Notes: generated by a model from the sequence alone, not told the origin. DNA of 64,000 nt from Actinocatenispora sera (GCF_018324685.1 NZ_AP023354.1:5828001-5892000); one strand, 5' to 3'. Numbered from the stretch's first letter, positions 28,180 through 37,617 are shown. Numbers and translations are program-made.

Positions 28180-29094
28180 TTGACGACTCCACAGAGCGGC
28201 CCGCCCGACGACCGTCGCACCGCGACGCCGCCGGGCAGTGGTCGGCACCGTTCGGACCTGCCCATGCAGCCGCCGAACGCGCCGACCGCGGCCGGCCCGC
28301 CACCGAACGGGTTCGCCGCACCGCCCAGCTCGCCGGGTCCGTACGGCTCGCCCGGCCCGTACGGACCGCCCGGTGGCGGCTACCCGCCACCGAACGGCGC
28401 CGCGCCGTACGTGCCGTCGACGCGCCCCGGCCCGCGCAACGAGCCGTTGCCGCCCCCACAAGCCTCGGCCGCCGGGCGTTACCGGTCGCTCAAGGACATG
28501 TCCGCCCAGCAGCCTCCGGCCACCGCACCGCAACGCACCGCGCCGCGGCAGGACGCCGTGCCGGACGCGCTGAGGAACCTCACCACCACCGCCGAGGCGC
28601 CGAAGCGGAAATGGACCGGGCGCCGCTGGACCATCCTCGGCAGCATCGCCGGCGCCGTGGTGCTGGTGCTGGTCATCGGCGGCTACTTCGGCTACCGCGC
28701 GGTCGCGCCCTACTACGGGCTGGGCTACGTCAGCGGGCGCTCCACCACCGTCGCGGGCGTGAAGCTGACCACCACCCAGGTCAAGTGCGGGATGTCCACG
28801 CCGCCGTTCGGTGAGCGCGGCACGCCGCACGGCGCGTACTGCGCGATCGTCATCTCCGCGCACAACATCGGCAAGCAGACCGCGGTGATCAACCTGCGCA
28901 CCTGGACCGCGGACCTGGACGTCGGGCTGGACCACGTCGAGCCGGTCACCGAATGGCTCGCGTTCCGCAACGAGATCGTCGAAACCGGGCACAAGGCTAG
29001 CTTCCAGCTCGCGTACGACATTCCGACCGGTGCCCGGTTGGACCGCCTGCACCTGGTCATCGGCGACCGCAAGGGCACCATCGCCACCACCTGA
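28180..29094 (+). CDS. Pro-rich, single-pass membrane protein with DUF4352-like outer domain
   Basis: The 304-residue protein has a Pro/Gly-rich cytoplasmic N-terminus (about residues 1-145, with SPGPYG repeats) and one membrane helix near 150-175 (ILGSIAGAVVLVLVIGGYFGY). The outer domain of about 125 residues resembles DUF4352/telomeric-repeat-like immunoglobulin folds (YCAIVISAHNIGKQTAVINL). The function is unknown. The start is a TTG at 28180, chosen because GGGGAGGA lies seven bases upstream. Confidence 0.7.
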   Translation: MTTPQSGPPDDRRTATPPGSGRHRSDLPMQPPNAPTAAGPPPNGFAAPPSSPGPYGSPGPYGPPGGGYPPPNGAAPYVPSTRPGPRNEPLPPPQASAAGRYRSLKDMSAQQPPATAPQRTAPRQDAVPDALRNLTTTAEAPKRKWTGRRWTILGSIAGAVVLVLVIGGYFGYRAVAPYYGLGYVSGRSTTVAGVKLTTTQVKCGMSTPPFGERGTPHGAYCAIVISAHNIGKQTAVINLRTWTADLDVGLDHVEPVTEWLAFRNEIVETGHKASFQLAYDIPTGARLDRLHLVIGDRKGTIATT

Positions 29095-29232
29095 GGCCAC
29101 CCCGGCCGCGCCGTCTCGTACCGCGAGGACGGCGCGGCGGCGCGGGCCGGCCGCACGGCGGCACGGGCCGGTGACACCGGCACGGCGGCGCCGGGAGCGC
29201 TGACGGACATCGAGCTACCGATCGTCGACCGG

Positions 29233-29844
29233 TCAGCCGGCCGCGTGCGGGTCGCCGCGCAGGTCGGCCGGGACCAGCGACCAGACGCTCAGATCGACCC
29301 GGCCCGACTCGACCACCCCGGCATTGCGCAGCAGCCCCTCGTAGACGAAGCCGGCCTTCTCGGCCACCCGCCGGGAGGCCACGTTGCCGGCCGCCACGCG
29401 CACCTCGACCCGCTGGAACTGGTGTTCCAGGATCAGGTCGACGGCGAGCGCGTCGGCGGCCTCGGCGGTGTAACCGAAACCGCGCGCGTCCGGCGCCACC
29501 GCGTACGAGATCTCGGTGCTCCGGGTGCCCCAGTCGGTGCGCTTGGTCCACAGCAGGCCGACCAGCCGGTCATCGTCGCGCTGCACGATGCCGTAGTGGT
29601 CGCCGTCGCCGCGGGTGCGCCGCTCGGCCGCCATCCAGGTGCACCACATCTTCGCGTCGGCGTCCGTGTACGGCGAGGGGAGCGACATCCAGCGTCGGGT
29701 CTGCCGGTCGGCGAACACCCCGGTGACCTCGGAGGTGTCCGCACCGGTCAGCGGGCGCACCAGCAGCCGGGGCGTGACCACGGTCAGCTCCGGGAAGCGG
29801 GCAGCCGACACTGTCTGCGCGGTCATCCGTCCTGCCTTCGTCAT
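29233..29844 (-). CDS. GNAT acetyltransferase (RimJ/RimL type)
   Basis: The 203-residue protein has a GNAT_3 domain: TPRLLVRPLTGADTSEV at the start, EISYAVAPDARGFGYTAEA for acetyl-CoA binding, and VAAGNVASRRVAEKAGFVYEG at the C-terminus. These enzymes acetylate protein N-termini or small amines; the target is unknown. The start is either 29844 (MTKAGRM) or 29826 (MTAQTV); both have weak ribosome sites. Confidence 0.83.
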   Translation of the reverse strand: MTKAGRMTAQTVSAARFPELTVVTPRLLVRPLTGADTSEVTGVFADRQTRRWMSLPSPYTDADAKMWCTWMAAERRTRGDGDHYGIVQRDDDRLVGLLWTKRTDWGTRSTEISYAVAPDARGFGYTAEAADALAVDLILEHQFQRVEVRVAAGNVASRRVAEKAGFVYEGLLRNAGVVESGRVDLSVWSLVPADLRGDPHAAG

Positions 29845-29923
29845 ACCGCCCCCGCGGGACCAAAGCACGTCAACAGTACTCACCTGCCATCCGCGGAACA
29901 AAATCGCCTACGCGGCAGGAAAG

Positions 29924-31330
29924 TCAGCCGATGGCCGCCACGAACCGCGCAGCCATCTCGGGATGGCCGGCCCAGTGTACGGTCAAGAACGAGGCGTGCA
30001 CCTTGCGCCAGATGAAGCCCTCCGGGCGCCCGCCGTTCCACTGCCAGGCGGCGTTGTCACCGGCCCGCGGCGTCACCGTCGCGCGGTGATGCTTGTGCCC
30101 GGTCACCCGCGCGCCGACCTTGACCACCGAACTCGACGCCCGCGCGACCGCGTCCCGGTAGCCCAGCACCAGCAGGTTCGTGGTCTGCGCGGAGGCATCG
30201 AACATGCCACACATCTCGCGGCCGTCGTGTTCCTTGACCAACCAGAGCAGGCCGGCGTTCTCGGCATAGATCGGGCCGTCCTCGCGGGCCAGTGCGACCA
30301 CGTCGTCCTGCAACCGCCGGTTCGCCGACAGCTCGTCCGCGAACGCCTCCGGGAAGCCACCGCCGAACACCAACGCCCGGGTACCGGCGGGCAGCCGCTC
30401 GTCGCGCACCGGATCGAACGGCACCACCTCGGCGCCGGCGGCGGTCAGCAGCTCGCCGGTCTCCGGGTACGAGAAGCTGAACGGGTCGGAGCCGGCCACC
30501 GCGACGATCGGCCGATCCCCGGCCGCGGGCAACCGGTCGGTGGCATACCCGACGGCGGCCGGCGAGACCGGAGCGGCGGGCTCCACCGCGGCGCCGACGG
30601 CGGCGTCCGGCGACCAGGTGTCCACCGACAGCGGCGGCGCGGACCGGGCCAGCGCGAGCAGCCGCTCCAGGTCGAGCCGGGCCAGCATCCGCTCCCCCAG
30701 CCGGCGCACCGCACGGACCGCGTCGACCGCGCCGTCCACCACCGGAACCGTCCCGTACGTGCGGGGCGGCAGCTGGCTGAAGTCGTGCCGGCGCAGCACC
30801 CCGAGCACCGGGACGCCGATCTCGCCGAGCGCCGAGCGCAGGATCTGCTCGTGCCGGTCGGACGAGACCCGGGTCAGGATCACGCCGCCGAGCCACAGCT
30901 GGTCGTCGTACGCCCGGAAGCCGTGCACCAGGGCGGCCGCCGACTGGCCCATCGCCGCCGCGTCCACCACCAACACGACCGGCGCCCGGAGCATGCCGGC
31001 CACCTGAGCGGTGTTCTCCTCGCCGGCCCGGCCGGACAGGCCGTCGTAGAGGCCCATGGTGCCCTCCACGATGGCCACGTCGGCGTCCCGGGCGCCGTGC
31101 AGGAACAGGCCGGGCAGCAGGTCACCACCGACCATCCGGGGATCCAGGTTGCGACCGACCCGGCCCGCGGCAAGGCCCAGATAGCCGGAATCGACATGAT
31201 CCGGACCGATCTTGAACCCGGCCATGGTCAGACCGCGCGCCGCCAGCGCCGCGATCAGGCCGACGGAGACGGCGGTCTTGCCGTGCCCGGACGAGGGCGC
31301 GGTGATCACAAGGCGGGGCACGGCGGGCAT
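29924..31330 (-). CDS. cobB: Cobyrinate a,c-diamide synthase CobB/CbiA with altered glutaminase site
   Basis: The protein is 468 residues. The N-terminal half is a dethiobiotin-synthetase-like ATPase (APSSGHGKT at 11-19, then GFKIGPDHVDSGY). The C-terminal half is a class I glutamine amidotransferase-like domain. It would amidate carboxylates a and c of (hydrogeno)cobyrinate. The nucleophile motif, normally AEC(G/A)G, reads IYAENAG: the cysteine is Asn358, codon 30257-30259. The later GHKHH and VHASFLTVHW stretches are retained. The enzyme may use free ammonia or a partner glutaminase, or the change is a sequencing error. The ATG at 31330 has GAGGAG upstream. Confidence 0.9.
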   Translation of the reverse strand: MPAVPRLVITAPSSGHGKTAVSVGLIAALAARGLTMAGFKIGPDHVDSGYLGLAAGRVGRNLDPRMVGGDLLPGLFLHGARDADVAIVEGTMGLYDGLSGRAGEENTAQVAGMLRAPVVLVVDAAAMGQSAAALVHGFRAYDDQLWLGGVILTRVSSDRHEQILRSALGEIGVPVLGVLRRHDFSQLPPRTYGTVPVVDGAVDAVRAVRRLGERMLARLDLERLLALARSAPPLSVDTWSPDAAVGAAVEPAAPVSPAAVGYATDRLPAAGDRPIVAVAGSDPFSFSYPETGELLTAAGAEVVPFDPVRDERLPAGTRALVFGGGFPEAFADELSANRRLQDDVVALAREDGPIYAENAGLLWLVKEHDGREMCGMFDASAQTTNLLVLGYRDAVARASSSVVKVGARVTGHKHHRATVTPRAGDNAAWQWNGGRPEGFIWRKVHASFLTVHWAGHPEMAARFVAAIG

Positions 31331-31494
31331 CGGAGCACTCCTCGGTGGGGCCAGGGCAATGATCCACTCAGGGTCTGCCGGGGAACCTCGTCCGAAGATC
31401 CTCCGAACAGCCCCCGTCAGTCTGCGCAACGCGTGCAAACCACAGCTGCGCGCCCCCGCTGCCAGGGCCCGGTGCAGGTCGGTAGCGTTGACCC

Positions 31495-32586
31495 GTGCCC
31501 GACACCGGCTCGCCGACACAGGCGAGGCCCAGCATCCTTGGCGTGCTCCGCACGCCCCGCTGGCTGCTGTTCGGACTGCTCGCGATCGCGCTGGCGGTCG
31601 GCATGGTCTTCCTCGGCGTCTGGCAGCTGCACCGTTACCAGCTGCGCGCCAGCATCAACGACCGGATCGACCGGCATGCCGCCGCGGCGCCGGTCGCCGG
31701 CACCGACCGGATCCTGCCGGCCGGGCGCAGCCCGTCGGACACCGACGAGTACCTGCGCGTCCGGCTCATCGGCCGGTACGACCCGGCGCACCAGATGCTC
31801 GCCCGGGTCCGCACCGTCAACGGCAACGTCGGGTACGAGATCCTCACCCCGCTGCGGCGCGCGGACGGTACCGCGGTGCTGGTCGACCGCGGCTGGCTGC
31901 CGCCGGCCGATCCGGACGGCGCGGCAGACCCGAAGGTACCGGCGGCGCCGGGTGGCGAGGTGACCGTCGTCGGCCAGGTACGGCTGCCGGAGAGCGGCGG
32001 AAGCGGCCCGACCCGGCGCAACGGCCACGTCGAGGTGCGCCGGATCGACCCGCGGCTGCTCGCCTCCGCGGTGCCGTACCCGATCGCGGGCGGCTACGTG
32101 ACCGCCACCTCGCAGACGCCGGCGCTGTCCCCCCGGTTCGTCCCGATCCCGATCGACCACCAGAACGCGGCGATGAACCTCTCGTACATCCTGCAGTGGT
32201 GGCTGTTCTCCGGCATGGCGCTGGTGGGGTTCGTGCTGCTGATGCGCTGGGAGTCGCGCAAGCGGGCCGGGTTGGCCGCGCCGGGTGACCGGTCGCACGG
32301 CGCGCGCTCGGCCGGCCCGGCGGCGCGCGGCGGTTCGCGACTGCCCGAGGACGAGCCGGGCCACGGCTCCGGCCGAGCCCGCGGCGAGTCCCGGCTACCG
32401 GAGGACACGGCGCCGAGCAGCCGCCCGGGTTTGCCCGACGCCGAGCCGCCCGCCGCGCCACGGCCGGTCGGGACCCGGCGCCGCCGCAACGAGTCGAGGC
32501 TGCCGGAGGACAACGTCGCCACCGCGGCGCCGGCCGTCCCCGATCGTTCGTCCCGGCTGCCGGAGGATCACCCCGGCACGCACTGA
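31495..32586 (+). CDS. SURF1-family protein with a repetitive disordered tail
   Basis: The protein is 363 residues. Two membrane helices (about residues 22-45 and 228-248) flank an outer SURF1 domain with the hallmark LGVWQLHRYQLR, VLVDRGWLPP and PIAGGYV. SURF1 proteins assist haem-copper oxidase assembly. The C-terminal ~110 residues are Pro/Arg/Gly-rich and contain SRLPED four times (about residues 281, 299, 334 and 353). The GTG at 31495 is the start. It is divergent from cobB. Confidence 0.85.
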   Translation: MPDTGSPTQARPSILGVLRTPRWLLFGLLAIALAVGMVFLGVWQLHRYQLRASINDRIDRHAAAAPVAGTDRILPAGRSPSDTDEYLRVRLIGRYDPAHQMLARVRTVNGNVGYEILTPLRRADGTAVLVDRGWLPPADPDGAADPKVPAAPGGEVTVVGQVRLPESGGSGPTRRNGHVEVRRIDPRLLASAVPYPIAGGYVTATSQTPALSPRFVPIPIDHQNAAMNLSYILQWWLFSGMALVGFVLLMRWESRKRAGLAAPGDRSHGARSAGPAARGGSRLPEDEPGHGSGRARGESRLPEDTAPSSRPGLPDAEPPAAPRPVGTRRRRNESRLPEDNVATAAPAVPDRSSRLPEDHPGTH

Positions 32587-32630
32587 CCGCGAGCGGGCAC
32601 CGCCACATCGGCGCCGACCGGCTCCGCACG

Positions 32631-32727
32631 TCAGCCGGCGGCGGGTCCCCGACCTGCACTTCAGCCAGCCGGCCCGCCGCCGATCTGTACGTCAGCCAGC
32701 GGGCGCGCCTCCGGTCTGAGGTCAGCC
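32631..32727. repeat. Degenerate 30-bp repeats at the ligase 3' end
   Basis: TCAGCC begins at 32631, 32661, 32692 and 32722, giving periods of 30, 31 and 30 bases, each followed by a GC-rich GGC/GGG block. On the minus strand every unit ends GGCTGA, and the last one is the real stop of the DNA ligase gene. The array therefore looks like a degenerating duplication of the gene end. Confidence 0.75.
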
Positions 32728-34263
32728 GGCCGGTTCACCGCCCGAAGCGCGCCAGATCTCCCGCACCGTGTCGATGGTGTCCGCCTCCGCCGCCGGCTTG
32801 TCCTCCCGGTAGCGCAGCACCCGGGCGAACCGCAACGCCAGGCCGGCCGGGTACCGCGGGCTGGTCTGCACGCCGTCGAACGCGACCTCGACGACCAGCT
32901 CCGGTCGGACCCGGACCAGGTAGCGCCCGCTGTCGACGGCCAGCTGCTGCAGCCGTTCGGTCTGCCACGCGAGCATCGCGTCGGTCAGCCCCTTGAACGT
33001 CTTGCCGAGCATCACGAAGCCGTCCGGGCCGGCGGCGCCGAGGTGCAGGTTGGACAGCAGGCCGCGGCGCCGACCGTGCCCCCACTCGGCGGCCAGCACC
33101 ACCAGATCGAGCGTGTGCCGGGGTTTCACCTTCAGCCAGCCGCCGCCGCGCCGGCCCGCCTCGTACGGCGCGTCGAGCGACTTGATCACGACGCCTTCCT
33201 GGCCGCCGGCGACGGCGTCGGCGAACCGCTGCTGGGCCTGAACGACCGAGCCGGTGGTGCGCCGGCCCACCCGGGCCGCCGCCGGGACGATCCGGGCCAG
33301 CTCGGCGAACCGGGCCGACGCCGGCTCGTCGAGCAGGTCGACCCCGTCGGCGTGCAACACGTCGAAGAAGAACGGGTGCAGCGGCAGCTGCGCGGGATCG
33401 GCGGCGCGCCGGCCGACGCGCGATGCGGTCACCTGGAACGGTCGGGGCCGGCCGGCGTCGGTCAGCGCCAGTGCCTCGCCATCCAGCACCAGGCTGCCCG
33501 CCGGCATCGCCCGAGCCGCCTCGACCAGCTCGGGGACCCGGTCGGTGATGTCGTCCAGGCTGCGGGTGAACACGGCCACCTCGGCGCCGTCCCGATGCAC
33601 CTGCACTCGGACGCCGTCCAGCTTGTCGTCGACCGAGACCGCAGCGCCGTCGACGGCCAGCCGGCGCATCGCCTCGGTCACGTCCGGAGCCGGTTGGGCC
33701 AGCATCGGAGCGAGCGGGCGGCCCACCGTCAGGCCGAACTCGGCCAGCGCGGGCTCGCCGCCGGACAGCGCGGCGGCGGCCACGGCCCGCAGGTCGCCCG
33801 AGCGCAGCAGCGCGCGCCGGACCGCGGTCGAGTCGACCTCGGCGGCCCGGGCCACCGCCTCGCCCAGCACACCCGCCAGCGCGCCCTGCCGCACCTCGCC
33901 CGCCACCAGTCCGGACAGCAACCGCTGCTCGTCGGCGGTGGCGGCGCCGAACAGCTGACCGAGCATGGTCCGCCGTCGGGTGGTGGAGCCCGCACCGCGC
34001 TGCCCGGCGATCTCGGCGAACGCGGCGTCGACCGCGGCGACGGTCAGCGTCGGGTGGTCGGCCGGGGCGGGCAGCTCGCGCAGCCCGGCCCAACCGACGC
34101 CGAGCTGACGCTGGCGCAGCTCGCCCGACAGGTAGGCGACGCCGGCGGTCACCTCGTCGGAGGTGAGCCGGCGCAGCGCATCGGCCAGCAACTCCACCTT
34201 CGCCAGCCGCGACCGGGTCGCCGCCACCGCGGCCGAGGTCGACGCCAGCTCCGCGAACAACAT
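32722..34263 (-). CDS. ligB: ATP-dependent DNA ligase (LigB type)
   Basis: The protein is 513 residues. An N-terminal helical DNA-binding domain (about 1-185) is followed by the adenylation domain with nucleotidyl lysine K214 in VDDKLDGVRVQVHR, DGEAL, EGVVIKSL and WLKVKPRH, then an OB-fold. Length and order match actinobacterial LigB, a non-essential ATP-dependent ligase beside the NAD-dependent LigA. The motif I context DDKLDG replaces the more usual E(Y/W)KLDG. The ATG at 34263 is chosen because earlier in-frame starts add low-complexity Pro-rich sequence. Confidence 0.9.
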   Translation of the reverse strand: MLFAELASTSAAVAATRSRLAKVELLADALRRLTSDEVTAGVAYLSGELRQRQLGVGWAGLRELPAPADHPTLTVAAVDAAFAEIAGQRGAGSTTRRRTMLGQLFGAATADEQRLLSGLVAGEVRQGALAGVLGEAVARAAEVDSTAVRRALLRSGDLRAVAAAALSGGEPALAEFGLTVGRPLAPMLAQPAPDVTEAMRRLAVDGAAVSVDDKLDGVRVQVHRDGAEVAVFTRSLDDITDRVPELVEAARAMPAGSLVLDGEALALTDAGRPRPFQVTASRVGRRAADPAQLPLHPFFFDVLHADGVDLLDEPASARFAELARIVPAAARVGRRTTGSVVQAQQRFADAVAGGQEGVVIKSLDAPYEAGRRGGGWLKVKPRHTLDLVVLAAEWGHGRRRGLLSNLHLGAAGPDGFVMLGKTFKGLTDAMLAWQTERLQQLAVDSGRYLVRVRPELVVEVAFDGVQTSPRYPAGLALRFARVLRYREDKPAAEADTIDTVREIWRASGGEPAG

Positions 34264-34572
34264 CCACCCATCCTGCCCGCCCGGTACGACACGTCCCGGG
34301 TGATCGGCGCGGCCGGCCGGCGGCTCGACCGTCCAGATCGGACCGGCGGGAGCGTTCGGCCCGGCCGGCCAGGGCGGAGTCCGGGCCGGGGGTCGCGTCG
34401 GACCGGACGCCGGGAACGTCGTACCCATCTGGCACAGTGAGCGCGGCCGTGCCGATCGGTGCGCTCCGGTGTCGTACCAACCTGTCGGTGCGGGCGGTGA
34501 GCGGATCGTGCCATTCGGCGCATCGACGTCACCCGCGCCCGGGTGGCGCGGATTCTGGGGAGGGCGCCGACG
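34264..34572. other. Intergenic region between divergent genes
   Basis: These 309 bases separate the starts of ligB and the YdjM-like gene. I find no supported gene, RNA or clear dyad. Pro/Gly-rich open frames on the minus strand are extensions of the ligase frame. Promoters for both genes must lie here but none matches consensus well. Confidence 0.5.
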
Positions 34573-35391
34573 ATGGTGATGGGGCCGACGCATGCGATGT
34601 CCGGCGCAGCGGTGTGGCTGGCCGGGTGCTGGGTGGCCGGCCACTGGTGGGACTACCACCCGGGCCCGGTGCAACTCGGCGTCGGCGCCGCGGTGTGCGC
34701 CGGTGCGGCGCTACTGCCCGACCTCGACCTGTCCGGCCGGGTCACCGCGAACAAGGGCGGTGCCACCGTCGCGCACACGTTCGGCGTCGTGTCGTTGTTC
34801 CTCGCCGAGTGCGTCGAGAAGATCTCTCTCGGGGTCTACAAGCTGACCCGGCTGCGCCGCGACCCGCAGCGCCACAACGGCCACCGCACCCTGACCCACA
34901 CCTGGCTGTTCAACGTCGGGCTCGGGTTCGGGGTCGGCGAGCTGTGTGCCCGGTTCGGCAAGTGGGCGGTGGTAGGCGTGCTGTTCTTCATGTTCGCGCT
35001 GGCCATCCGCGGGCTGCTGCACACCTGGGCGAAGAAGCGTGGCTGGGTGATCACCACGCTGTGCGCGCTTGCCGCCGCCTTCTGCGCGTACGCATTGCTG
35101 CCCACCGGCCGCGGCTATCCGGTGATCGGAGCGGCGATCGCCGCCGGCGGCATCGTGCACACCTTCGGCGACATGATCACCAAGGAGGGCTGCCCGGTGA
35201 TCTGGCCACTGCCGACCGGGCGGCGCACCTGGCGCGAGTTCGGTGTGCCCGATGCGATCGCGGTCAAGGTCGGCGGCGGGGTCGAGCGACGGCTGCTACT
35301 GCCGGTGTTCGTGCTGGTCGCTCTCGTCGCCGGGGTCGCCGTGCTGGCACCCGGATTCCTCCACCACCTGGCCGACTCCGCGCTCGGCTGA
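34573..35391 (+). CDS. YdjM-family membrane-bound metal-dependent hydrolase
   Basis: The 272-residue protein opens with MGPTHAMSGAAVWLAG, then contains LLPDLDLSGR and HRTLTHTWLF, the histidine/aspartate pattern of the YdjM (DUF457) family, and IVHTFGDMITKEGCPVIWPL near the C-terminus. It has several membrane helices. E. coli YdjM is a LexA-regulated inner-membrane protein of unknown substrate. The start is 34573 or 34579 (adjacent ATGs); GGGGAGGG lies upstream. Confidence 0.83.
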   Translation: MVMGPTHAMSGAAVWLAGCWVAGHWWDYHPGPVQLGVGAAVCAGAALLPDLDLSGRVTANKGGATVAHTFGVVSLFLAECVEKISLGVYKLTRLRRDPQRHNGHRTLTHTWLFNVGLGFGVGELCARFGKWAVVGVLFFMFALAIRGLLHTWAKKRGWVITTLCALAAAFCAYALLPTGRGYPVIGAAIAAGGIVHTFGDMITKEGCPVIWPLPTGRRTWREFGVPDAIAVKVGGGVERRLLLPVFVLVALVAGVAVLAPGFLHHLADSALG

Positions 35392-35500
35392 GTGCGCCAC
35401 CGCGCCGGTCGGCGCCACCGACACTCGGTGCACCTGGTGGTCGGCGCGGCCGACGCTGGGTGCGGCCCGGTGCCGGTCGGCGCGACCGGCACCGGGGCAC

Positions 35501-36259
35501 TCAGGTCCAGAAGCGGAACAGCTGGTCGCCCATCGCCACCGCGCCGAGCGGGATGCCGATCAGGTCGGCGAGGAAGAACACCAGCCGGAAGAACAACGCG
35601 TTCACCCGCGGCTCCCAGAGCAGGGCGAACACCAGCAGCATCCCGTACGGTGCGATCATCGCCGCGCCGCGCCGCCAGTGCGGCGGCAGCCACGGCTCCA
35701 GGATGCCGTAACCGTCCAGGCCCGGCATCGGCACCAGGTTCAGCACGCTCGCGGTGACCTGCAGGAAGCCGAGGAAGGCCAGCGCCGCCCAGAATTCCAG
35801 ATGGGTCGAGTCGGCCACGCCGAGGAAGAACGGCGCCGCCGAAATCAGCGCGAACACCACGTTGAACGCCGGGCCGGCGGCCGAGACCAGGCTGTGCCGG
35901 GCCCGGCCACCGATCCGCGCCCGGTCCACCCACACCGCGCCGCCGGGCATGCCGAACCCGCCCAGCAGTACGAACACCAGCGGCAGCACGAACGACAGCA
36001 GCACGTTGGAGTACTTGAGCGGATTGAGCGTCAGGTACCCGCGCTCCACCACACCGTCGTCACCGAACCGGTACGCCAGGAACGCGTGGCCGAACTCGTG
36101 CAGGCACAGCGACACCAGCCAGCCCGAGGCGACCAGAAGGAACGCGTCGATGCGGACGTTGCCCACGCCCGACCAGGTGGCGGCGCCGGAGGCCACCAGC
36201 AGCGCGACCAGCCCGAGGAAGATCCAGGACGGTCGACGCTGCCGGTCCCCGGGTCTCAC
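35501..36259 (-). CDS. Site-2-protease family (M50) membrane metallopeptidase
   Basis: The 252-residue protein has six or so membrane helices. The zinc motif HEFGH lies at 54-58 in the second helix, and the third ligand in NLVPMPGLDG at 174-183 (D182). There is no PDZ or CBS domain, so this is the minimal type. It cuts within the membrane; the substrate is unknown. The GTG start at 36259 overlaps the stop of the M20 peptidase gene by four bases, so the two are translated together. Confidence 0.88.
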   Translation of the reverse strand: MRPGDRQRRPSWIFLGLVALLVASGAATWSGVGNVRIDAFLLVASGWLVSLCLHEFGHAFLAYRFGDDGVVERGYLTLNPLKYSNVLLSFVLPLVFVLLGGFGMPGGAVWVDRARIGGRARHSLVSAAGPAFNVVFALISAAPFFLGVADSTHLEFWAALAFLGFLQVTASVLNLVPMPGLDGYGILEPWLPPHWRRGAAMIAPYGMLLVFALLWEPRVNALFFRLVFFLADLIGIPLGAVAMGDQLFRFWT

Positions 36260-37617
36260 CGCTCCGACGCCGGCGCGAGCTTGGCCAGCAGCAGCGCCTC
36301 GGCCACACAGGCCCGCCGCCACTCGCCCAGGTGCAGGCTCTCGTTGGCCCCGTGCGCCCGCGCGTCGGGGTCCTCCACGCCGGTCACCAGGATCGCCGCC
36401 GACGGGAACGCGTCGGCGAACTCCGCCACGAACGGGATCGAACCGCCGATGCCCATGTCGACCGGCGCGGCGCCGTCCCACGCGGTCCGGAACGCGTCCC
36501 GAGCCGCGTCGAACACCGGACCGGTCGCGTCGATCTGGTACGGGGCGCCCAGCTCACCGCGCGTCACGGTCACCGAGGCCCCCCACTCGACGTGCGTCCG
36601 CAGGTGTTCGAGCAGCGCGGCCATCGCTGCCTCGGGGTCCTGACCGGGTGCGAGCCGCATGCTGATCTTGGCACGCGCCGATGCGACCAGCGTGTTCGAC
36701 GCGTTCTGCACCGACGGGCAGTCGATGCCGATCACGGTGACGGCCGGCTTGTTCCAGTTGCGCTCGGTGATCGAACCGGTGCCGACCAGCTGCACCCCGT
36801 CGAGCACGCTGGACTCCTCGCGCAGCCGCTTCTCCGGCATCTCCACGCCGGTCGGCCCGGCCTCGTGCAGGCCGGGAACGGCAACGGTGCCCTGCTCGTC
36901 GTGCAGGGTGGCGAGCAGGCGACACAGCGTGGTGAGCGCGTCCGGCACGACCCCGCCGTACATCCCGGAGTGCACCGGGTGCTCCAGGGTGCGCACCTCG
37001 ACGTAGCAGTCGGCCAGGCCGCGCAGCGACGTGGTCAGCGCCGGCGTGCCGACGTCCCAGTTACCAGAGTCGGCGAGCACCAGCACGTCGGCGGTGAGCA
37101 GCTCGGCGTACTCGTGCAGGAACCGTTCCAGGGTCGGCGAGCCGCACTCCTCCTCGCCCTCGATGAACAGGGTGACCCCGACCGGCGGCCGGCCGTCGAA
37201 CGCGCGGATGGCGGCCAGGTGCGCCGCCACTCCGGCCTTGTCGTCGGCGGCGCCGCGGCCGTAGAGCCGCTCCCCCTGCTGGGTCGGCTCGAACGCGGCG
37301 GTGTTCCAGCCGCTCTCGTCGCCGACCGGCTGCACGTCGTGGTGCGCGTACAGCAGCACGGTCGGCGCGCCGGGCGGCGCCGGGATGCGGCCGACGACGG
37401 CCGGCTGGCCGCCCTCGACGCTCAGGATCTGCACGTCCGGCACGCCGGCGTCCCGGCACAGCTCGGCCACCAGCTCGGCCGAGCGCCGGACCTGCTCGTG
37501 GTCGAAGCCGGGGAACGCCACGCTCGGCACCCGGACCAGCCGTTCCAGATCGGCGCGAACCTCGGGCAGAACCCGGTCGACCGCGGCCGTGACGTCCGCA
37601 TCGCTGGGTGTACTCAC
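36256..37617 (-). CDS. M20-family dipeptidase/deacylase
   Basis: The 453-residue zinc hydrolase has YAHHDVQP, GRGAADDKAG and FIEGEEECGSP as metal-binding and catalytic segments, then the dimerisation domain, and GGSIPFVAEF near the end. It matches the CNDP-like dipeptidase group, which splits dipeptides or acylated amino acids. A GTG at 37617 (MSTPSDADV) is supported by GGAGGT five bases upstream. The next gene, a site-2-type protease, overlaps its stop. Confidence 0.9.
   Translation of the reverse strand: MSTPSDADVTAAVDRVLPEVRADLERLVRVPSVAFPGFDHEQVRRSAELVAELCRDAGVPDVQILSVEGGQPAVVGRIPAPPGAPTVLLYAHHDVQPVGDESGWNTAAFEPTQQGERLYGRGAADDKAGVAAHLAAIRAFDGRPPVGVTLFIEGEEECGSPTLERFLHEYAELLTADVLVLADSGNWDVGTPALTTSLRGLADCYVEVRTLEHPVHSGMYGGVVPDALTTLCRLLATLHDEQGTVAVPGLHEAGPTGVEMPEKRLREESSVLDGVQLVGTGSITERNWNKPAVTVIGIDCPSVQNASNTLVASARAKISMRLAPGQDPEAAMAALLEHLRTHVEWGASVTVTRGELGAPYQIDATGPVFDAARDAFRTAWDGAAPVDMGIGGSIPFVAEFADAFPSAAILVTGVEDPDARAHGANESLHLGEWRRACVAEALLLAKLAPASER

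Noticed and set aside
31331-31494. Cobalamin riboswitch upstream of cobB
   Set aside because: The conserved B12-box words and the surrounding helices could not be found here or before cbiB and cobC.
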